Shown here one piece after another: positions 1 through 9,771 of a DNA stretch of 64,000 nt (position 1 is the stretch's first letter; each line of letters begins with the position of its first letter). The DNA comes from Caprella mutica. Its lineage: Eukaryota > Arthropoda > Malacostraca > Amphipoda > Caprellidae. A program made the translations under genes and the position numbers. The stretch lies in contig CANNZV010001172.1 of assembly GCA_947561585.1 (NCBI GenBank), positions 112,001 through 176,000 of the forward strand. Direction: 5' to 3'. The notes beneath the pieces are model-generated. The model was not told where the DNA came from. It ran no database searches and saw only the letters and a program-made list of their open reading frames with translations.

Positions 1-444
1 CCAAGTTGCTACCTTGGGCTAAAAAATACTTTCAGAGTTCTCTATGGAGTCTCCAATAGGACTCAGCATCATCGCACGGATCTAAACTGCTCCAAAACTG
101 GATTCAAAAGAACATTCAAACCTTCATAGGCAAAGATGTCCGTTGAACTTTATCCGGTCAATTTTGGAGGCAAAGATCTCCGCTACTTCTCACACTTCTC
201 TCGAGTTCCTGAAAGCAAAATTGACCTTTCTAATTTTAATATACATATACATTAACCAGGGTGTATTTCACATTCAAAACTGTAGTAATTTCCTTAACTG
301 TTTCGGTCTGAATTTGGTTTGGTTTAACACAATCTGAAGACCTCAGAATTTTACTATTAGGTTTATACTTTGCATATTACAGTTTGGCTGTCATTGCTAT
401 GGATGACTAAATTCACACGGGTCTGTAATGAAACTAAAGTAGTA
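1..444. other. No gene seen
   Basis: AT-rich sequence with only short chance reading frames. No splice-bounded exon, tandem repeat or transposon end was recognised here. Confidence 0.5.
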
Positions 445-700
445 TTATGCAACAGTTACAAGGTTACTCCTGAGTCCTGCAAATGCTGAAGGATTCTGTT
501 TAGTGTGATAAACTTTATTATTGATGAATTCCCGTAGAAAGAAATCACAAGCTGTAAGATCAGGTGATCTTTGTTGCCATTGGATGTTCATGAACCTCAG
601 CCAATCTACCTGTTTGAAAACTTTACTCCCACCCTCCAATGAGGCAGGACTCCATCTTGCATAACGAGAAAAGTATGTATCTGGTAAAATCGTAAAAGCA
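445..700 (-). pseudogene. Mariner-like transposase C-terminal remnant
   Basis: The minus-strand translation carries the C-terminal part of a Tc1/mariner-type DDE transposase. The stretch QRSPDLTACDFFLREFINNK matches the family signature in which PRSPDLTP.DFFLWG precedes the end of the catalytic domain. Just upstream on the same strand, about 640-700, is a degraded MQDGVLPHW segment, the equivalent of the family's QDGAPPHW block carrying the second catalytic Asp, partly out of frame. The N-terminal DNA-binding domain and first catalytic Asp were not found and no inverted ends are visible. It is a dead fragment, about 85 residues of a protein normally near 340. Confidence 0.75.
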
Positions 701-1070
701 GGCCATAAGTCAGACTGGAGTAATTAGAGATAATTGCACCATTAACATTTCTATCAATGAAAACGGTGACGATCCATCTTGCATGATGGAACTACAACTT
801 TTATTTTAACTAGAACAGTACCTGTTATTGAATCTAAACTGTATTGTAATTATATGTATTAATATTTATGGATACAAATATTCTGATTGAATGAAATAAA
901 ATCTCTAAAAAGCCAAAACATAAATTTTAAAATAATTAAATTATTAGTGTGAATATTATTGTAGCCTGTAGTCATGATACTGCCACAACTGATTTGCTTT
1001 TCTTTTAATATGTATTTCTTAATAAAAGTGTGACTCACGGACGGACAGACAGACGGACACAGCTCTTATT

Positions 1071-1623
1071 ACCTTCGCAAAATGCGGGAAGGTCATATTT
1101 TAGCCGTCGTTTATTTATTTATCATCTTGTTATTCGCTTAACTGAAAAAGTGTTCCACCAAATTGCCTGAAATTTGGTGGAACGATTGGTCCGTGTCCAG
1201 TGACCTGCTAGGTCATTTATAACTCAAAAAGTATTGAACCATATTGCATTAAACTTGGTGGGACGATTGGTCAATATGCAGGAACCACTTTTTTAGATTT
1301 TGGGAGCGATCGGGTCAAAGGTCAAAGATCAAGGTCAAGGCCATTTGTAACTCAATAACTCAAAAAGTATTCAACCAAATTGTTTGGAATTTGATGGTAC
1401 AATTGGTCAATGCCGAGGAACCATCTGTTAGAATTTTGGGAGCGATCCGGTCAAAGGTCAAGGTCATTTATAAATCAATAACTCAAAACTTATTGAACCA
1501 TATTAATTTTCATGAAACTTGGTGGGACGATTGGTTATTTTGCAGTTAGCATTTTATTAATTTTGGGAGAGAACGGGTCAAAGCAGCGGCGAAGGTATGC
1601 GCTCTACCGAGTGCACATAATCA
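1071..1623 (+). repeat. Dispersed CTTCGC...GAGTGC repeat, copy 1
   Basis: The repeat opens with a hairpin (ACCTTCGCAA followed by GCGGGAAGGT) and a TTTA microsatellite. It then has several degenerate units of about 105-130 bp, each containing AACTCAAAAAGTATT, a GAACGATTGG-type motif and GGTCAAAGGTCAAGG. It closes with GAAGGTATGCGCTCTACCGA. The same order is seen at 3080-3652. No coding capacity is visible. Repeats of this general design are known from many invertebrate genomes; the family name is not assigned here. Confidence 0.75.
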
Positions 1624-1983
1624 AGTTATAGTATAGATTGATATCCAATACTATCCAGAAACCTCTAGGTATAATGGATACTCTACCGGCTATTCTATTT
1701 TATCCTTATTCAAATAATGAATAATGTAATTTATTGATTATTCCACATCCTATATCGGTATATGTGAAATGTCAGCAATTGAGTAATTACCCCCACAGGA
1801 TATGTTACATGAGGATAAAATCTGTGTTATTTTACAGGAAGGATGCACAATGAGGAAGCAGGAAAGGGGGGGGGGTATTGGTGGGGGGGGAGGGGCTTGG
1901 TAGCTTATATCAATAATTTACATAAAGAATTAAAATTAATTTAATTTATATGTTATGACACTTTAAATTTAATTATAATTTAA

Positions 1984-2644
1984 GGATCTTTCCTATATGA
2001 CGACCCCCACAAAATTATTTTTATATATGTACTTTTGTCCATAGAATCCGAAAATCAAAACCGTTTTTTGTAGAAACTAATAGTTTTTGAGATATGAGGG
2101 TTTAAAGTTATTTATTTCCTATGTATTACTGAAGGATTGAGAACTTTGAAAAATCTCGTGTTTTCAAGCTTTTGGGTCAAAGATAGCCCTAGTGCAGTTT
2201 GTTTTATCCGCTAGTTTATTGTTCTGCACACTTCATGAGTGATTAATGACCTGGCAGGGGGGCTCATATATATCGAATATTTCCAGTTTCCGTGATATTT
2301 TCCATTTATTACTACAATGCTGATATATGCGTAATGGGGGGCGTGCTGCCCCCAAACCCCCCTGCCAGTTCAATAATCAATCATGAAGTGTTCAGTACAA
2401 CAAACTAGCGGATAAAACAAACTGCACTAGGGCTATCTTTGGCCCAAAAGCGTGAAAACACGAGTTTTTTTTCTAAAGTTCTCAATCCTTCAGTAATACA
2501 TAGGAAATAAATAACTTCAAACCCTCATATCTCAAAAACTTAGTTTCTACAAAAAACTGTTTTGATTTTCGGATTCTATGGACAAAAGAACACATAGAAA
2601 AAATTAAATTAAATTTTTTGGGGGTCGTCAAATGGGAAAGATCC
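1984..2644. mobile_element. Foldback (long inverted repeat) element
   Basis: Two arms of about 270 bp are near-perfect reverse complements: the left arm is 1984-2262 and the right arm 2355-2644. The ends read GGATCTTTCC and GGGAAAGATCC. The arms share GACGACCCCCA near the end and ACTAGGGCTATCTTTGG further in. The loop of about 90 bp holds a GC-rich GGGGGGCGTGCTGCCCCC segment. There is no transposase, so the element is non-autonomous. Fragments of the same family appear near 15860-15910 and 54620-54655. Confidence 0.8.
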
Positions 2645-3079
2645 TAATTTAATTTTTACCAACGAGGAGAGGGTCATATCAGACCACAGATTATAATTTA
2701 ATAATTTATAAATACGTTTCAAATAATTGATTATGACACTACCTAGTAGCTAGGTTTCTTGTTGCCAAGTTTAAAGTTCATTATTAATTTCATACTACAT
2801 ATTGCCCATATACCTAAATATTAATATTATGTTAACCATATACCTAGTATGTGAGTAAATAGATACGGCACCTAACTAATTAATTAAAATATATCAATAG
2901 AGAATCACTGTTCTCATTAGTACTAATTATGTATCTTCTCTATTACATGTACAAATGTAATCACATGCATTATTTATCAATATTTCGAAATGTTAATTGA
3001 AATATAAAACATTATTACTTTTTATTAATTAATTAAAATACACACGTACGTAGTACAGATACAGTACCAAACAAGTATC
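2645..3079. other. AT-rich stretch, no gene seen
   Basis: More than 75 percent A+T by eye, with TTAATTAATTAA-type simple sequence. Nothing else recognised. Confidence 0.5.
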
Positions 3080-3652
3080 ACCTTTGCAATCTTGCGGAAG
3101 GTTATATTTTCATCGGAATTATTTATTTATTTATTTATCATTTTGTTATTCGCTTAACTGAAAAAGTGTTAAACCAAATTGCCTGAAATTTGGTGAAACG
3201 ATTGGTCCATGTCCAGTGACCTGCTGCTAGTCTTTTGGGAGTGACCCGGTCAAAGGTCAAGGTCATTTATAACTCAATTAGTATCGAACCATATTGCATG
3301 AAACTTGGTGGAACGATTGGTCAATATGCAGGAACCATTTTGATAGATTTTGGGAGTGATCGGGTAAAAAGTCAAAGATCAAGGTCAAGGCCATTTGTAA
3401 CTCAAAAAGTATTCAACCAAATTGTCTGAAATTTGAGGATACAATTGGTCAATGACCAGGAACGATCTGGTAGAATTTTGGAAGCGATCCGGTCAAAGGT
3501 CAAGGTCAAGGACATTTATAACTCGAAAAGTATTGTACCATATTGCATGAAACTTGGTGGGACGATTGGTTATTATCCAGTTAGCAGTTTCCTCAATTTT
3601 GGGAGAGAACGGGTCAAAGCAGAGGTGAAGGTATGCGCTCTACCGAGTGCAC
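3080..3652 (+). repeat. Dispersed CTTCGC...GAGTGC repeat, copy 2
   Basis: This is a second copy of the element at 1071-1623, in the same orientation and about 1.4 kb downstream. It has the same opening hairpin, the TTTA run, four internal units with CATGAAACTTGGTGG and GGTCAAAGGTCAAGGTCA, and the same closing GTATGCGCTCTACCGAGTGC. The open frame at 3433-3861 is a by-product of the repeat. Confidence 0.75.
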
Positions 3653-5655
3653 ATAATCTAGTTCTTATTGTTTTAATCAACGAGGCTAATGTTTCTATTC
3701 ATTTTTCTGCAAACCGCATAGCCATGGAATATAATAGCATATTTTTGATTTTCTATGATTTTTATGATTTTTATAATCAAAAATCTGCGATAGGTACCTA
3801 TTTTAGATCCCACTTACTAATTTTCAGTCAGAAGAAAAAGACTGCACACCATTTGTTTTGAATGTCGACTAGGTTACATAGGTATAGTAAATTCAATATT
3901 AAATATTCCTGTAAAGGTATATAATTGGAGAAACTTATTATAAAAACGTTTAAATAATGTAAATCTTAAACTAAGGCCGAACATCCATTGTTTGTTAAGA
4001 TAATTTGAAATCAAAACAAAGAGTGTACAATCTTCTTCTTCAGCGTCAGGTTAGTGAATCGTACAATTATTGCACACAGAGTATTAAAAACTTTAAAAGC
4101 AAAAAATATTTACTATATCAACTGGACCGAATTTTAAGCGGTTTGCAGATTAATGATCCTAGACCTTAGTTCAACATTATGTAATAAACTCATTTTCTCT
4201 CGGAGAGGTAAACTAAAATAAATAATTTACCCGGAGAGGACCTTTAATATTGCTCCCAATAAAGTATCACTTTTACTCTTATTACAGATGGCATATTAAT
4301 TATTAACGGTTTTTAGGAAACCAACGCCTACAGTTACTATAAATAAACCATTGTGAGTGGAATAGATAACTATTAGAGATATATCTTACATATTATCGAC
4401 TGGATTTGTTACCTTGTATGTATGTTATTCACTCAGTTTCTAAAGGTCTTTATACTCCTCCAAGAGACGTTAGAAAGAACATAACCACCTACTTTCACCG
4501 CAACACTGACACTGACTGCTATTTGAACACTGACGGGATATTACGAGGAACTACGTTGCGGACAGCGATTCAGCGCCATCTAGTATCGGTAAATGGAGTA
4601 GGATTTTATATTTAACACTTAATTGAACGCTGAAAAATATCTGAATTATAAATTGAAGCTCTACCAGAAAGGGTATATTGTTTGTTATATACTAAAGATG
4701 TAAAACAAATGAGTGTCTGGTACTTTTTCGGGGGCAAGTGGATATTTCTCTCTAGGCAGGGAAAGGAAATACTACTGGGGGTGGTCACTTGACCCGGAAT
4801 GTAATCTTGAGGGTACCTCCTTAACCCATTATTGTACCGTGGTCACATTAACACTATTAGTCTACTACTAACATTTAATACTAATATACCTACTTATAAT
4901 AGGATCGTTATTCCAATCCTTATTACTTTACATATATATTTAATTGACCACATTTAAGAAATATCGCTAAAATGATAAATTATTGTGGAGATACAGAAAA
5001 AATGCGTTATAATAATTGATGTGATACAATGGATGCCTAGAAGATACAAGATACATGCGGGCAGTTTATTTTCATATTATTACTGATATTTTAGCCCATT
5101 TAATTACTCCATTTGATATCATTCAAAAGAATTACTATTCCTAGTTAAGAATATCTATTACTAGTTAAGAATATATATTCCTAGTTTAGAATAGCTCCTA
5201 GTTTTAGAATATATATGCCTACCTAGTTGTTTAGAATAGGTATTCTAGTTAAAATGATTACTCTAACGCAGTAATCTTCAATCACGATTCTGCGCGGGAA
5301 TCCCTGAAGAAATTTCCCAAAGGAATAAAAATATTTCACTCCTTAATTGGAATTTCCCAGACCTTTATTTCCTAGAGTATGGAAGGGAGTAGGGGAAGGT
5401 GGCTAACAATGGGATAAAAAAAAAACACAAAAATATTTAGATATTTCAATTACTATAAGTAAAATATGAAAAAACTAAAAACAGATATGTATGTACTATT
5501 GATATTTCTTTATTAAATGAAACTAACTAGAATGCTATCACATTTATAATTAAATAAAAAAAAATGTCCCATTGTATACCACACTGATGAACAATGGGAA
5601 GTTTTGAAGTTTTTGTCGAATTTTAATCTCAAATTATTTCATTATGCTGTCTGAT
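3653..5655. other. No supported gene
   Basis: AT-rich intergenic sequence. A 69-codon open stretch ending at 4615 has no family resemblance. Near 5140-5260 are several diverged repeats of a CTAGTTAAGAATAT-type motif. No splice-bounded exon was identified. Confidence 0.45.
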
Positions 5656-5864
5656 AAGGCTGCTTCACACATCACCGGTATCCGTCCGGCACGTCACCGG
5701 TCCGTCTCCGTCACTCTCCTCTCAGTTATTCGGTGTCAGTGAAAAAAAATATCGTTACATTAATTTCAACGGACACATTCACACAGTACCGGCTCTCTGC
5801 AGTGATAAAAAATCACGGACCGATGACGTGCCGGACGGAAATCGATGATGTGTGAAGCAGCCTT
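5656..5864. mobile_element. MITE with about 48-bp inverted ends
   Basis: The ends AAGGCTGCTTCACACATC and GATGTGTGAAGCAGCCTT are reverse complements. The match continues inward through GTCCGGCACGTCACCGGTCC against GGACCGATGACGTGCCGGAC. Total length is about 209 bp, with no coding capacity. The GC-rich ends contrast with the AT-rich surroundings. The superfamily cannot be fixed because the target duplication is not clear. Confidence 0.8.
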
Positions 5865-5969
5865 TAAACTTAGTTGGTTCATATAATATCAGTTTAATTG
5901 AAAAGATTCAAACTCAACGGGAAATCCATATTATTAAAGGATATTTAAACTCTGCGCTGAAGGTTTTGT

Positions 5970-6020
5970 TCAGATTTCAAGCTTTCGAATAGAGAAATTT
6001 CTATTCATCATCAGGAGGAG
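5970..6020 (-). ncRNA. Hammerhead-ribozyme-like core (candidate)
   Basis: On the minus strand the order is CTGATGA (6014 to 6008), one unpaired T, a perfect 7-bp hairpin GAATAGA/TCTATTC with a 6-base loop, and then GAAA (5986 to 5983) followed by GCTTGAAATC. This is the CUGANGA, stem II, GAAA arrangement of the hammerhead core. Related CTGATGATGAA...TTCGAAAGCT sequences are known from Penelope-like retroelements, some of which carry such ribozymes. A pairing for stem I and a good cleavage triplet could not be established, so activity is doubtful; it may be only a fragment of such an element. Confidence 0.35.
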
Positions 6021-6029
6021 GGTGGAAAA

Positions 6030-6790
6030 CCTGGACCTGACAATGAATTTTATGACCAATGGTTGTATGTTGGATACCGTCTTTCTATTTCAGCTATCTA
6101 TCCTATAGGCTATATTTTATTATTATTAATTAATCTATTAAATATTAAAATATGAGACGAAAATTAGAGAGAGAGATCAAACCGCACATAAATAGTTGAG
6201 TTATTTACTTTGTAAATATTCATTTCAAACTGATCTCCCTCAATTGTAAAACAACTTTTTTTTTATTTGTAATCGGTGAAATTGTGTCAAGTAACTTCAT
6301 TTACCTTTTCGATCTTTTTTCCGATATTTAGATTAAAATGTCGAAGCTCACGTCAGCATAGTTGCATCGGTAAATTAATCGTCTCACAAATTCATAATTA
6401 TTTGACCATGCTCTGTTAGATTCTCATAAAAGCTTAAAGCTCAAAAAATTGGTGAGCTTGAGCTATTGTCTAACAGTGGGTAGAATAGCACTAATTGGTG
6501 ATGAAAACAACATTGTAGGTAAGGTAACAGTAGATTCTTTAAGACTGTAGATACTATTACTACTCATACTGTCATACACATACTAGATGCATGATACATC
6601 TGAATAATCCATGTTTCAATGTATGAACAAAGTCGCCAGTATATTGGCGACTTTTGAGGGGTGAAATAAATTGAAAAACATGTATATAACAACTCATTAA
6701 CTAGTAAATCACTCATAAAATAGTCTCAACTCATAATAATTAATCCATCAGTATGATCGCATCAGATGATCACTGATCAGAAAAGGCTAC
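6030..6790. other. No gene seen
   Basis: AT-rich sequence without recognised coding, tandem or inverted repeats apart from short simple-sequence runs. Confidence 0.45.
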
Positions 6791-6939
6791 TTCTCCTAGA
6801 GTGCCAGTCTGTATTTGGTGCACAAAATCCCACTGACTTTTTCAAAAAGCTGAAAAAAATCCACCATAAATTCCCATTAATTTGGCTGATCCACCAACAT
6901 TTTCCTAATTTATCCACCGAAAATTAATAGGTAACCCAA

Positions 6940-7912
6940 CTTCCCAAGTAAAATTGTATGTCTTATAAACTCACCATTTGTCTCTCCAGCTCTCTCCAAA
7001 ATTCAACAAATTCTCTCCAAAATGATCAAATTAATTTCAGTCTGCAGAATATGGAACATTTTTCCAAGACTCTCTGCGGGAGTTTTTCATTGAATTTTAG
7101 AAATTGGAGATCTCTGCGGGAGATCTTGAATTAATTCCTATGTTACCATTAATTTAGCTGCGCCAGATTTTGAATTAATTCCTATGTTATGTTACCATTA
7201 ATTTAGCTGCGGGCCAAGTAAATTAGTATGTCTCATAAACTCACCATTTGTCTCTCCAGCTCTCTCCAAAATTCAACAAATTCTCTCCAAAATGATCAAA
7301 TTATCATTAAAATTTAATTCTCTCCAAAATAACATTGTAGCATAGGAGAAAAATAGATAAAACTCGCCATTTGCAATTGGAGGGCTCAAAATAACAGTCA
7401 CAAACTCGCCATTAAAATGGCGAGTTTGGACATGCTTTATTACTTGGGCTGCGGGAGATTCTGAATCTGCTGCTGAGAGTCAGAGAATAACTCTCTCTCA
7501 AATTAAAATCTCTGCGGGAGAAGAGACATATTCTGCAGACTGGCAAATTATCATTAATTCTCTCCAAAAATAACATCGTAGCATACGCATAGGAGAAAAA
7601 TAGAAAAACTCTCCATTTGCAATTGAAGGGCTCAAAATAAATAACTCACAAACTCGCCATTAAAATGGCGAGTTTGGACATGCTTTATTACTTGGTAGGT
7701 AACATCCAAGTAAAATAGTATGTCTCATAAACTTGCCATTTGTCTCTCCATCTCTCTCCAAAATGATCAAATTTTCATAAATTCTCTCCAAAATAACATT
7801 GTAGCATAGGAGAAAAATAGATAAAACTCGCCATTTGCAATTGAAGGGCTCAAAATAACTGTCACAAACTCGCCATTAAAATGGCGAGTTTGGACATGCT
7901 TTATTACTTGGG
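6940..7912 (+). repeat. Run of about 240-bp units with palindromic core
   Basis: Three complete or near-complete units and one partial unit share the same order: AAGTAAAATAGTATGTCTCA, several TCTCTCCAAAAT motifs, AACATTGTAGCATAGGAG, and a closing palindrome centred on CGCCATTAAAATGGCG followed by TTTGGACATGCTTTATTACT. The palindrome recurs at about 7408, 7657 and 7871. There is no coding capacity; the minus-strand frame at 7876-8265 crosses this repeat and is not a gene. A fragment (GTGAGTTTGTGACAGTTATT) recurs reversed near 9640. Confidence 0.7.
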
Positions 7913-9340
7913 GTAACATAGGAACAAATAGCTAAAAATCCACCGACTTTGCCGGCCCAGAATATCTTTTTCAAAGGGGAAAAAATTCTACCGACATGTC
8001 GGTGGAATTTACCACGAAATACAGACTGGCTAGAGTGGGTCTCAAGAGATGCACATGCATCAGAGCCATGATCAGACATGAAGCATGAGGATATTTTCAA
8101 GTGTAAAATCTTCACTAGGAAGTCAAACTTCTTTTTAAAATTTTTAAAGTACTTAAAATGTGGGCTGGGGTGGCAACCTGCCACAGTGCCACTTGCCAGT
8201 CTGTGTAACTGTATGTCATAATGTCTGTTAAAGCCAATTAATTGGCTTAGATTTAGAAAGGTCAAAACTCAGAATTCAGATGTCTAAAGTCTAATTGGCT
8301 TAAAATATTGAATTAATTCCTATGTTCCCATGTTAATTTTGGCTTGATTCTTTAAATCTTCTAAAAATTAGCCAAATTGCCAGTCTGCACAATTTAGAAA
8401 CTGGTAAAGTGTTCGTAGAGATTTCAAATTCTGTTTGTAGCAAAATTAATGTAATTATAGGGATTAATTCAAAATTGTTCGGAGAGAATATCCCAAATAC
8501 AAATATCTCCCATATTCTGCAGACTGGCGGCAAATTGGCTTGGTTTAGTATTTTTGTGAAATTTTGGCTCTAAAATTGGTTTACAATTTTCCAGCCATTG
8601 AAACATGCCGACTCCAGTACTGACAGTCTGCAGAATTTGGGACATTTTTAACATTTTCTGTGCGAACAATCCTTAATTTCCTCCTATTTTTACATGTATT
8701 TTATTGAGAACTGAAGCTAAAATATAGGATTTCTTGGAGAACACTTTACCAGTTCCTGCAGTCTGAACTCACTGAAGTGTTCTCCAAGGAAACTTCCATT
8801 TTGGCTTCTGTTTTGAGTGTTTTCAGTAAAATACATGTAAATATAGAAGGAAATTTACTTAATTAAGGATTGTTCCAACAGAAAATATTAAAAATGTCCC
8901 ATATTATGCAGACTGGCACTGAACCAGGCACTCTAGCAAAGTATGTCATATCTGTCTCCAAGATTTCATTTTGAATTTTTGAGCAGATAATCTGTCTCCA
9001 AAATGACCAGAATTTTTCAAAATGTCACCAATAATAACATGTAAACATAAGAATTAATTAGGAAATTGTCTCCAAAATTTTACAAATTACAAAAATATAT
9101 TTTCTCCAAAGATCTTTGGCGACATGAAAGCGCCAGACTGCAAATAATGCAGAATCAATCTCCAGATATTTAATTTTTGGGGCAATTTCTCTCCAAAGAT
9201 TTTCAAATTTCTCTCCAAAATGGCAAAAAAAAACTCAAAATTCTCTCCACTAATTCAACAGTGGTCGGATAAACTTCACAACTTCATGCATCTTTTGCAG
9301 ACTGGGCGACCTGGATCCATTTTCTTACTAAACTGGTGAC
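7913..9340. repeat. Repeat-rich block with recurrent GCCAGTCTG motif
   Basis: A block of short repeats extends the 7-kb units. The motif GCCAGTCTG or its complement CAGACTGGC occurs many times (about 6805, 7540, 8023, 8195, 8380, 8518, 8910, 9300 and others), usually next to a TCTGCAGAAT-like segment. TCTCTCCAAA repeats continue to about 9250. A segment with AATTGGCTTAGATTTAGAAA near 8240 has a relative near 48730. No gene was found. Confidence 0.6.
8624..8916. mobile_element. Small foldback element
   Basis: Arms of about 130 bp are reverse complements around a loop near 8748-8775. The left arm contains GGGACATTTTTAACATTTTC, TTACATGTATTTTATTGAG and CTTGGAGAACACTT. The right arm contains AAGTGTTCTCCAAGG, AAAATACATGTAAATATAG and TATTAAAAATGTCCCA. 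Both ends finish in the GCAGACTG motif common in this block. It is non-coding. Confidence 0.75.
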
Positions 9341-9771
9341 TTTCCTGCCCCACTTTGAAATATGGCATCTGAAGTCTGTACTCATAATCTCATTTAATTA
9401 TTTTATACATTAATTGTCACATCAAGTGATACAAAACTGAACTTCTTTGTCCCCTTACTAGGTTATCCCTGATAGTTTTAGTTTCACAGATTTTGGAAAG
9501 TAGCACATTTACTTCACAAATTTATTTTCATATTAGCCATACCAACTTATAAAGTAAAATCTAGTTAGCTTTAGTTTAATAGTTTTTGCTGCAACCCGCT
9601 AGGAGCGCAGCCTAAGAACACCCCCAGATTGGGGTTGTTGGTGAGTTTGTGACAGTTATTTTAAGCCCTTTAATATTTTATTTTGTTACAGAAGTTTTTA
9701 TTTATTTAAAAAATCTACTAAGATCAAACTATTTGTATTGAGCCATTACTACAGAGTACAGAATTTTGAGC
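9341..9771. other. Upstream region of the UBE2J-like gene
   Basis: AT-rich upstream DNA. A more GC-rich patch at about 9590-9640 could belong to a 5' untranslated exon or promoter, but no splice site or TATA box can be singled out. Confidence 0.3.

Noticed and set aside
3235..3861. Two frames containing GGTIGQYAG-like segments
   Set aside because: They are translations of the dispersed repeat copy at 3080-3652 and its flank.
4406..4615. 69-codon frame as a gene
   Set aside because: No Met-initiated conserved start, splice context or family resemblance was found.
7876..8265. 129-codon minus-strand frame
   Set aside because: It crosses the palindromic repeat and the GCCAGTCTG-rich block; no domain seen.
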